Shown here piece after piece: positions 6,212 to 13,239 of a stretch of 28,536 bases of DNA. The notes beneath the pieces were generated by a model that did not search any database, was not told the DNA's origin, and worked only from the letters and a program-made list of their open reading frames with translations. Every line of letters starts with the position of its first letter. Position 1 is the stretch's first letter. The position numbers were made by a program, and so were the translations under genes. This DNA comes from Fulvivirga aurantia. GTDB lineage: Bacteria; Bacteroidota; Bacteroidia; Cytophagales; Cyclobacteriaceae. The DNA is taken from positions 1 through 28,536 of the forward strand of contig NZ_SMMD01000948.1 in assembly GCF_009711475.1 (NCBI RefSeq), given 5' to 3'.

Positions 6212-8356
6212 TTAAAGATTTGGCATTTGATTAGCCACTTTATTTTTTGAAAGCGTGATAAATGCGCCTAGAAATATGAACCTGGGTGCCTGCTGCTTGA
6301 TCGCTCTGCCGACAAACTGCCCCTGATCATTTTGCTGGTCACTATACTCGTAGCCGAAAATATTGTCTACCCCCAGCACATTGGTAATCGAGGCGTGAAT
6401 GATCACATTTGATCTATACAGGTAGCTAAAATTGACACTGAGGTCATGATAAGCCGGGGTTCTCTCGGTGTTAAAACCTTCCTGATTTGGATCGTTGTAA
6501 GGCCTGCTACTACCGAAACTGTACGTTGTGCCTATCTGAGTCTTTAAGCTTTGCACAAAGTATTTTGTGACGAAAGAAAAATTGTGCTTTGAGCTAAATG
6601 CTGGAGTGGCCGTTGTCGGAAAATCCTGATAATCTCGCTCGGTATCGATGTAAGAGTAAGATACCCAGTAATCAAGGCCCGTAAAAGTTTGAGCATCTCT
6701 CCAGAAAACATCGAAGCCTTTTGCAAAACCACTTCCCAGATTGCTAAAAGAGGCTTGATCGTAAGCATCTTGAAATTTAACCAGATCGCTGTATTTCTTA
6801 TAATAACCTTCTATTCTGAAAGTGCGCTTACCTGTCAGGTACTGATAGTTGAGTATGTAGTGCTCCGCCTTCTCTGACTGAAGGTTGTTATTTACCCGAA
6901 GGTAATCTGGCTGTGCTTGTTGGTTAAACTTACCGTAAGCTAAAGACACCTGGCCTTTCTCACCTAACTTATGTGCCAACGATAATCTAGGAGTTACTAT
7001 GTATTTTTTAGATAGGCTCTCATGCTCAGCGCGCAAACCTGTACGGAGTACAAAATCGTTTGAAAGATAAATGTCAGCCTCAGCAAATGCAGACCCAATA
7101 TGCTGGTTGTAGCTAAATTCAGGAGCCCCTTCCTGATTCACATCAAATTGACTGTTTCTATAAAAATGCTCACCACCAAAGCTCAGTGAAAATTGAGATT
7201 GTGTGTCATAACTAAGTACAGCTTTGGTATGAGCGCCTCTTGTTTTTTCATCATACGGTTGGTTATTGATCACAATTGACTCTTCTGAGTTTGTGATAGA
7301 AAAGCCTGTTTTCAAACTCCACTGGTCGCTTAAAATATCTTTATAGGTGGTGTTGAGGTGGCCATAACTGTTAGAAAGGTCGACCTTATCTTCAAGCTCC
7401 TCATCAAATATCTGAGGGCGATAGATCACAAAATCAGTCTTGTTGAAATTGCCATATACTTTAAGCAGACCGTCATCCCCTACCTTATGGCGATAGGCCA
7501 TGTTGCCATCGAACGATTCAGGTGCTTTTTCAAAATTTATTTTTTGTTTTACCAGCTCAAAATAAGGCGTGAGGTTGGTATACTGTATTTTTCCTGATAT
7601 AGAAGATTTTTCAAACGACTGAGAGTGTGAGATATCAGCGCCTACCGTCATCAAAGAGATGTCTGTTCTGTCGACTTCTGCTATTTCTTTGGTATTAAGA
7701 ATAAGTGCAGATGATAAAGCCTGTCCATATTCTGCTGAATAACCCCCAGTGCTAAAACTGGTACCGCTAAACATAAACGGTGAGAATCTAGCCCTACCTG
7801 GCGTATTAGGTGCTGATGGAGCATAGCTATTGAGCACCTCCATACCATCTATAAAAGTTCTTGTTTCGTACCCTTCTCCACCCCTCACAAACAATCTGCC
7901 CGTTTCGCCTACAGTTTGAGTCCCCGGTAGTGTATTTAATGCTCCGGCTATATCTGCAGTAGCTCCAGCTGTGGTTACGATATCGAGTGGCTTGAGCACT
8001 TCGCGATTGCTTTCTTCACCAGCAGAAAACGACCCTGCGCTTATCACTACAGCATCTAATCGGTTGATTTCTTCTTTTAGTGAGAAGTTATAACTCAAAT
8101 TTTGTGGCAGTGTAACGGCTATCGTTTCTTTGGTATAACCTATGAAAGCCACTATCAATTTATGATTACCTTCCTCCTCAGTAGAAAAGTTAAACTGACC
8201 GTTTATATCGGTAGAAGTGCCATCATAAGTACCATCTAAAAAAACATTTGCCCCAGGAATGGGCTCTCCCTTATCTGAAGTGACAGTGCCACTTATGGTC
8301 GATTGAGCAAGTGCTAGTGAGGGAAATAAGATTAGCAGTGTGAGTAAAGTTTTCAT
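6212..8356 (-). CDS. TonB-dependent outer-membrane receptor with carboxypeptidase-regulatory-like domain
   Basis: The 714-residue protein starts with a signal peptide (KTLLTLLILFPSLALAQ), followed by a CarboxypepD_reg-like beta-sandwich (about 20-100; GTVTSDKGEPIPGANVF, STDINGQFNF) and the plug (about 120-230; TLPGTQTVGETGRLFVRGG, TFIDGMEVLN, STGGYSAEYGQALS). The rest is a beta-barrel of alternating aromatic strands that ends in RFIFLGAFITLS plus a short tail. It imports a ligand across the outer membrane using TonB energy. It is shorter than SusC-type glycan receptors and no SusD partner is adjacent, so a siderophore, metal chelate, vitamin or peptide is more likely than a glycan; the ligand cannot be read. 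It is the first gene of an operon with a TPR-like protein and a LytS/LytTR pair. Confidence 0.93.
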   Translation of the reverse strand: MKTLLTLLILFPSLALAQSTISGTVTSDKGEPIPGANVFLDGTYDGTSTDINGQFNFSTEEEGNHKLIVAFIGYTKETIAVTLPQNLSYNFSLKEEINRLDAVVISAGSFSAGEESNREVLKPLDIVTTAGATADIAGALNTLPGTQTVGETGRLFVRGGEGYETRTFIDGMEVLNSYAPSAPNTPGRARFSPFMFSGTSFSTGGYSAEYGQALSSALILNTKEIAEVDRTDISLMTVGADISHSQSFEKSSISGKIQYTNLTPYFELVKQKINFEKAPESFDGNMAYRHKVGDDGLLKVYGNFNKTDFVIYRPQIFDEELEDKVDLSNSYGHLNTTYKDILSDQWSLKTGFSITNSEESIVINNQPYDEKTRGAHTKAVLSYDTQSQFSLSFGGEHFYRNSQFDVNQEGAPEFSYNQHIGSAFAEADIYLSNDFVLRTGLRAEHESLSKKYIVTPRLSLAHKLGEKGQVSLAYGKFNQQAQPDYLRVNNNLQSEKAEHYILNYQYLTGKRTFRIEGYYKKYSDLVKFQDAYDQASFSNLGSGFAKGFDVFWRDAQTFTGLDYWVSYSYIDTERDYQDFPTTATPAFSSKHNFSFVTKYFVQSLKTQIGTTYSFGSSRPYNDPNQEGFNTERTPAYHDLSVNFSYLYRSNVIIHASITNVLGVDNIFGYEYSDQQNDQGQFVGRAIKQQAPRFIFLGAFITLSKNKVANQMPNL

Positions 8357-8496
8357 AAGTTGTTGTTTAGAGTTTGGTTGTTTTTGCCGCTTTGTTAATA
8401 CAAATGTTGCTTCTCAAACCCTGACATGAAAAAATGAATTACCGAATCGTAGAATTTGCTGGATGAATTGTAAATTGATCGTAAAACACGCTGTAG

Positions 8497-9228
8497 ATGC
8501 TTAAAGACAACTTCTCAAAACAGGCCGATTTATATGCCAAATACAGGCCTACCTACCCAAAAGACCTTTATGATTTCCTATATGCGCACACCTCAAAATT
8601 TGAGGCAGCCTGGGATTGTGCCACCGGTAATGGACAGGTTGCCTCAGTATTGAGTGAAAAATTTGAAACTGTTTATGCCACGGATATTAGTGAGAATCAA
8701 CTAAACAGTGCTGTTAAGAAAAGCAACATCCTTTACTCAATGGGTAGCGCTGAAAATTCGGGTTTAGAAAAGCCAGTCGATCTCATTACCGTGGCACAGG
8801 CCATTCATTGGTTTAATGTAGACAAGTTTTACCTTGAAGCCCAAAGGTTAGCAAAACCAGGTGCCACCCTAGCCTATTGGGGTTACGGTCTGATTAGAAT
8901 AAATAAGGAGGCCGATAACATTATCAAGCATTTTTACGAAGACGTGGTGGGACCTTTTTGGGATCCGGAAAGGGCATTAATAGAAAACAGCTACGAAGAC
9001 ATTCATCTACCTCTGGTGCATACTAAGATTGTTCGGTTTCAATATCAGGCAGAATGGACACTAGAACATCTGTTGGGTTACCTGAGCAGCTGGTCAGCAG
9101 TGCAGAAGTACATTGATGCTAAAGGGCATAATCCGGCTGATCATCTGAGAGGTAGGTTAGAAGAAATTTTTAAAGGCTTTCAGCGTGTTACTTTTCCCAT
9201 TTTTCTCACATTGGGCCATATAAAATAA
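8497..9228 (+). CDS. Class I SAM-dependent methyltransferase
   Basis: This 243-residue protein has a Rossmann-type methyltransferase domain at about 33-135. Motif I reads WDCATGNGQVASVL (D40 to about L52; Thr-Gly-Asn-Gly in place of the commoner Gly-x-Gly-x-Gly), the acidic residue after beta2 is D63 in YATDISENQL, and the DLITVAQAIHWF segment follows beta4. The 'AxAIHWF' motif and the N-terminal FSKQADLYAKYRPTYP are typical of the methyltransferase-11 group related to yeast Crg1 and trans-aconitate methyltransferase-like proteins; the substrate is unknown. The protein is soluble. It stands alone, divergent from the TonB receptor operon and convergent with the baeRF gene, whose terminator T-run overlaps its last codons. 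Confidence 0.9.
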   Translation: MLKDNFSKQADLYAKYRPTYPKDLYDFLYAHTSKFEAAWDCATGNGQVASVLSEKFETVYATDISENQLNSAVKKSNILYSMGSAENSGLEKPVDLITVAQAIHWFNVDKFYLEAQRLAKPGATLAYWGYGLIRINKEADNIIKHFYEDVVGPFWDPERALIENSYEDIHLPLVHTKIVRFQYQAEWTLEHLLGYLSSWSAVQKYIDAKGHNPADHLRGRLEEIFKGFQRVTFPIFLTLGHIK

Positions 9229-9261
9229 AAACACCCCGCCAGTACGTATACAGACGAGGTG
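9222..9261 (-). terminator. Intrinsic terminator of the baeRF gene
   Basis: On the minus strand CACCTCG (9261-9255) pairs with CGGGGTG (9238-9232) as 7 base pairs with one T:G wobble, followed at once by TTTTTATTTT (9231-9222). This is a standard rho-independent terminator 23 bases after the baeRF stop codon. On the plus strand the stem has a mismatch and no T-run, so it is one-directional. The T-run overlaps the end of the convergent methyltransferase gene. Confidence 0.8.
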
Positions 9262-9283
9262 CCACCTGAAATATATCTTTGAT

Positions 9284-10456
9284 CTACATTTCGTATCTAT
9301 AAATAGCGTTCACGGCACTATTTGATGAAGGCATTTGATCTTCCGGTAAGATAAATACTTTACCTCCATGATTTATCGTTTCTGTGGCCGCCAGGTTGAT
9401 TAAACTCGCATCACCTGTTGTTCTCACCTCGTGAATTTCAATCTTATTGGTGTCTTCGATATACCTTCCCCAAAGCTCAGCGTCTTCTTTAATAAATAAA
9501 GACTCTGCTCTACCTATAATCGCTGACGGAATAACGTCTTCAGCCGCTGCAGCAGCTTTACCATTACTTTCTAAAGCTTCATATTTAGAAATAGCTTCGT
9601 TCTTTTCTTTCTCAAAATCAGGATTAATGATCTCCCATGCTTTTTCTTTGAGCTTAAGCACATCTTCATGCTGGAAATTACCTTTTACATGCTGATCTTT
9701 CAACCAGTTATAATTGTTGGCTTCTTTGTAAATAGGGAACAAATAATCTACACAGGCAATCACCAAAGGCGCATTTTCATCATGAAGCATTTTCATGATT
9801 CCTTCATCTATAGCTCTGAAATACTTTAAAGCCTCTTTTTTCTTTTCTGTCTCATTACCTGAGCCATGCCCGTGATACATACCGTCAGCATCACCAGATT
9901 CTCCTTGACCCGTTCGTGCCTCAAGGTACTTTTGTTCGTAATCATACCCGACCACATCTTTAAATGATGATGGCACGAGATCGCTAATTTTCACATCGAC
10001 TATGCTATACTGTGTCGCTTCATAAAACTTTACTTCACCTAAACTAAGGGCCATAATAAAGTGTCGGTCCGAAGAGTGAATCAGGTCGGCCATCGGTTTA
10101 AGATAGAAGTGACTGTTTACATACACATACTCACTAAAAGTTTTAGGTATTTGGTGCGTAATCAAGTCTTCACCATCATAAAATATTGCTAACCCATCAG
10201 ATTGATTGCGCCAGAAATTTTCATTTTCTTCTAACTCATGGAGGGGCTTTGTATAGCTCTCAATTTCTGATTGTTTCATGCCCAATGTGAGGAGCTGATT
10301 AGAAACTTCTTTTAATTGATTCTTAAGGGTTGTTTTATCTTTGTAAACACCATTGCCTTCTGCATTGGTACGGTGGGTAGGCATATAAATACTTATGCAA
10401 TTTGGGGTGTGAACTTTTGCTAATTTTTCGAAATCAGACTTCTTAAATATTTCCAT
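9284..10456 (-). CDS. baeRF-family protein (bacterial/archaeal eRF1-like)
   Basis: This 390-residue soluble protein has the layout of the baeRF families (types 3/7): an N-terminal domain with VHTPNCISIYMPTHR (about 15-29), a GLAIFYDGEDL strand, the middle RHFIMALSLGEVKFYEAT domain (about 131-148), and a C-terminal domain with ESLFIKEDAELWGRYIED and AATETINHGGKVFILPEDQMP. Between the domains lies a Gly/His-rich loop (about 182-200; TGQGES, MYHGHGSG) at roughly the place where eRF1 carries its GGQ loop. The family was defined by comparative genomics as related to peptide-release and ribosome-rescue factors and is linked to stress or RNA-damage settings; biochemical function is not established. 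The gene is monocistronic, with a strong terminator, and divergent from a terC-like gene. Confidence 0.75.
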   Translation of the reverse strand: MEIFKKSDFEKLAKVHTPNCISIYMPTHRTNAEGNGVYKDKTTLKNQLKEVSNQLLTLGMKQSEIESYTKPLHELEENENFWRNQSDGLAIFYDGEDLITHQIPKTFSEYVYVNSHFYLKPMADLIHSSDRHFIMALSLGEVKFYEATQYSIVDVKISDLVPSSFKDVVGYDYEQKYLEARTGQGESGDADGMYHGHGSGNETEKKKEALKYFRAIDEGIMKMLHDENAPLVIACVDYLFPIYKEANNYNWLKDQHVKGNFQHEDVLKLKEKAWEIINPDFEKEKNEAISKYEALESNGKAAAAAEDVIPSAIIGRAESLFIKEDAELWGRYIEDTNKIEIHEVRTTGDASLINLAATETINHGGKVFILPEDQMPSSNSAVNAIYRYEM

Positions 10457-10680
10457 GATATTGCTGGTTTTCGTGGTTAGTATTATTTTACAATAAGAGC
10501 AGAAAATGCCCTTGGTATCTTTATTAACGGAATAATTGTGCCAATTGATTTAAATTGCCCCTCCTTCTTGTGAGCCTATATATTCAGAGCGCTGTAATCA
10601 GTAAATCGTGGAAAATATTTCGCAATGTGTACTATACTTTGCATCATAAAATTGCCGTTTAACACAACCACAATTTTTAC

Positions 10681-10688
10681 TATATTTG
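10681..10688 (+). promoter_or_regulatory. Perfect TAnnTTTG -7 element for the terC-like gene
   Basis: TATATTTG matches the Bacteroidota -7 consensus exactly and ends 6 bases before the ATG at 10695. Transcription would then start at about 10693-10695, giving no leader or one of one to two bases. No TTG sits at the standard -33 distance, so strength is uncertain. The rest of the 238-base divergent region (10457-10680) is AT-rich and shows no other structure I can support. Confidence 0.5.
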
Positions 10689-10694
10689 CCACCT

Positions 10695-11429
10695 ATGGAA
10701 ATATTGCTGCAGCCAGAATCCTGGATCGCCTTACTTACCCTTACATTTTTAGAAATCGTTCTGGGTATCGATAATATCATTTTTATATCCATTGTTTCTA
10801 ATAAACTGCCAGAGAATCAGCAGCAAAAAGCCAGAAATATTGGTTTATCCCTTGCCCTTCTTTTTAGAGTCGGCCTGTTACTAGGTATAACGTGGATTAT
10901 TACATTTACACAACCACTTTTTACCGTGTTTGAAGTAGAGTTTAGTGGTAGAGACCTTATATTGATGGCTGGTGGCTTATTTCTTATTTTTAAAAGTACT
11001 ATGGAGATACACCACAAAATGGAAGGTGTAGAGGCTGAAGAATCTGAAAAAACTACGGCTTCAATGTTCTCGGTTATTTCTCAAATCATTTTATTAGACA
11101 TCATATTTTCTTTCGATTCTATACTTACAGCAGTAGGTCTTACAGATGAGGTATTACTCATGATTATTGCAGTAATAATTTCTATCATAGTAATGATGCT
11201 GTTTGCTAAACGCATAAGCGATTTTATAGCCAAGCACCCTACTCTGGAGATTTTGGCGCTATCATTTTTGATACTCATAGGTTTTATGTTAACTATAGAA
11301 TCATTTGACTATCACGTACCTAAGGGTTATATATATTTTGCGGTTTTCTTCTCTCTTATTGTCGAAGTAATCAACATGAAAATGCGCAAAAAACGAAACC
11401 CGGTCAAGTTGAGAAAACATATTAAGTAA
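10695..11429 (+). CDS. TerC-family integral membrane protein
   Basis: This is a 244-residue protein with about seven membrane segments and the TerC/YgdQ/YoaE fold. The two conserved acidic membrane motifs are visible: FLEIVLGIDNIIF with E20 and D26-N27, and LLDIIFSFDSILTAVGL with D135 and D141. The family takes part in metal ion handling, including Mn2+ export in the Alx/MntP-related branch and tellurite resistance, and may act during protein secretion in Bacillus. The exact ion is not readable here. ATG at 10695 is preferred over the TTG at 10686, which lies inside a perfect -7 promoter element. The C-terminal tail is short and very basic (KMRKKRNPVKLRKHIK). No other tellurite-resistance genes are nearby, so general metal or membrane homeostasis is more likely. 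Confidence 0.9.
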   Translation: MEILLQPESWIALLTLTFLEIVLGIDNIIFISIVSNKLPENQQQKARNIGLSLALLFRVGLLLGITWIITFTQPLFTVFEVEFSGRDLILMAGGLFLIFKSTMEIHHKMEGVEAEESEKTTASMFSVISQIILLDIIFSFDSILTAVGLTDEVLLMIIAVIISIIVMMLFAKRISDFIAKHPTLEILALSFLILIGFMLTIESFDYHVPKGYIYFAVFFSLIVEVINMKMRKKRNPVKLRKHIK

Positions 11430-11503
11430 GGCTAGCTGCCATACAAAAACACTAAATGTATCCGTTTAATTAATAATGAATAAAAGGAAACGCGTAGTAA
11501 AAA

Positions 11504-12784
11504 TTGGCTGCAGATAAACATCATAAAACCATAAAATCGGTGCTATCAAGCACTGAAAAAGAGCTTTTCTCTTTTATAAAGGAAGTGCAGGCAATTGCTG
11601 TAGAAACTAAAAATACTACACTACAGCAATTGGTTATCGATCGACAAAAGACCCTTTCTGAACGACTACAAGTTTTAAACTCGAATATAAATCAGAATCT
11701 GGCGGGTGCCATTGCCAGCAAAACTGAACAGCTGAATGATCAGATTGAACGACTTAAGAAAGACAATGAAACCGCTCGATCTAACAGCTTTTTACTGGAA
11801 TATAAAAAGAAGGACCTTCTCCTACTCGCTGATAATCTCGAAGAAGCCTACGAGGAAATCTCTCAAAAAAATGAAGAGCTGGAGGAGCAAAAGAAACAGC
11901 TGAGCCAGCAAGCAGAAGAGATTAAGGAAGCCAACAAAGCTATAATTGATCAGAATGAAGAACTAGAGCAGCAAAAGGAGGCTATTCTGGATCAAACCGA
12001 CTATTTGCATGAAGCGAATGAGACCATCACAGCTATGCATGCAGAGGTACAAAAGCAAAAGGAAGAGATTTTAAGAAAAAATGAAGAGCTCATCAGTATA
12101 AACAATGAAAAGAATAACCTTATTGGCATTGTAGCTCATGATCTCAAAAGCCCATTAAATCAAATCAAAGGCCTTATTACACTTATAAAGATGTCTGCAG
12201 ATAATCTTAATAGTGAAGCCTATAGCTATATAGAAACCATTGAAAAAAGCGCTACCCGACTCAACGAAATGATCGGAAAGATACTTGATGTGGAGGCCAT
12301 AGAGTCTAAAACTCCAAACATTAACCTCACAAAGGTTGACTTGAGCGAACTGTTGCGCAAGACGGTTGAGCGTTTTGATGTGTTGGCCAAAGAAAAGCAA
12401 ATAAACCTACACAGCGACATACCCGAAGGCTTAACTAGCAAGGTTGATGCAGACTACACCTATCAGGTATTTGAAAACCTTCTGTCTAATGCCATTAAAT
12501 TCTCCCCTAAGTTCTTAAATATCTACGTTTCCTTAAAGCATGAGAATGGCCAGATTATATGCGAAGTAAAAGACGAGGGGCAAGGATTAAGCCCTGAGGA
12601 CAAGAAGAAGCTCTTTGGCAAGTACCAAAAACTAAGCGCCAGACCTACCGGCAACGAAACCTCGACAGGTTTGGGATTGTCTATCGTAAAGAAATATGTA
12701 GAAGCTATGAATGGCCAAATTTGGTGTGAGAGTGAGGTAAGAAAAGGAGCTAGCTTCTTTGTGTCTTTTCCAGCGGTAGATTAA
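11504..12784 (+). CDS. Soluble coiled-coil sensor histidine kinase
   Basis: This 426-residue protein has no membrane segment. About residues 15-200 are a long coiled coil with repeating heptads (NEELEEQKKQL, NEELEQQKEAIL, AEVQKQKEEIL), then HisKA with the H-box LIGIVAHDLKSPLNQIKG (His about 212), and a HATPase domain with the N-box FENLLSNAIKFSP, the G1 box VKDEGQGLS and the G2 box TSTGLGLSIVKKYVEAMNGQIWCES. It phosphorylates an unlinked regulator; no response regulator is adjacent. The coiled coil probably transmits a signal from a partner or senses cytoplasmic conditions. The start is unusual: TTG at 11504 is the first start in frame, directly after a stop, while a well-placed ATG at 11476 lies one base out of frame. 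Its stop codon overlaps the convergent transporter remnant by 3 bases. Confidence 0.88.
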   Translation: MAADKHHKTIKSVLSSTEKELFSFIKEVQAIAVETKNTTLQQLVIDRQKTLSERLQVLNSNINQNLAGAIASKTEQLNDQIERLKKDNETARSNSFLLEYKKKDLLLLADNLEEAYEEISQKNEELEEQKKQLSQQAEEIKEANKAIIDQNEELEQQKEAILDQTDYLHEANETITAMHAEVQKQKEEILRKNEELISINNEKNNLIGIVAHDLKSPLNQIKGLITLIKMSADNLNSEAYSYIETIEKSATRLNEMIGKILDVEAIESKTPNINLTKVDLSELLRKTVERFDVLAKEKQINLHSDIPEGLTSKVDADYTYQVFENLLSNAIKFSPKFLNIYVSLKHENGQIICEVKDEGQGLSPEDKKKLFGKYQKLSARPTGNETSTGLGLSIVKKYVEAMNGQIWCESEVRKGASFFVSFPAVD

Positions 12785-13239
12785 TAAATTGCCTTCGCTA
12801 AAGTAGTATTTACAAACAGCACGTTTCCGATTTTATCATAACCATCAAAAAGCTCTTTGCCTCGTTGTTTTATTGCCTCAGCTCTAAAACCAACTATCGT
12901 AAGGTCAGCATCGCTGGATTTCTCATTGATGATTTCTTTGGTTGAAACATCCAACTTATGCTTGAGTAGCTCAATATTTTTAGGTGCAATTGGCAACCTC
13001 CCCTCTTTAATTAGTGCCAGCAGCTTTTTCTCCTCTTCTGTTATATTTTCCTCCTGCACTACCGCAAAGATTTTAATCTGTGCTTTCTTCCAATCACTAT
13101 GCCCCATAATGATGTATCCCATCAATATCATCAAGCTACTGTTTTTCAGATCGTTTGGTGTTAGCCAAATATGAATACTCTGTAAAAACCCAAACTCTTT
13201 ATCTGATGATCCTAAGATGCAGATATCAAATTCAGCTGG
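12781..13239 (-). pseudogene. Detached C-terminal part of the SLC12-type transporter
   Basis: This is a continuation, in the same reading frame, of the transporter gene at 13240-15000 beyond an in-frame TAA at 13240-13242. About 152 further sense codons follow before the TAA at 12781. The first residues (PAEFDICILGSSDKEFGF, then a SIHIWLTPNDL segment) and the later LMILMGYIIMGHSDWKKA stretch read like the cytoplasmic C-terminal domain of prokaryotic SLC12-like proteins. There is no frameshift, no second stop and no change in composition. An independent start inside (TTG at 13134 or ATG at 13131) could make a 116-117 residue protein, but it would lack the domain's beginning. Either the gene is a very recent pseudogene, the stop is read through, or the base call is wrong. 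Confidence 0.75.

Noticed and set aside
6212..8356. SusC-type glycan receptor
   Set aside because: At 714 residues it is shorter than SusC homologues and no SusD gene lies next to it; a general TonB-dependent receptor is the supported call.
10457..10694. Riboswitch or small RNA in the divergent baeRF/terC region, such as a manganese riboswitch
   Set aside because: The perfect -7 element lies 6 bases before the terC-like ATG, leaving no room for a structured leader, and no conserved stem pattern is visible upstream.
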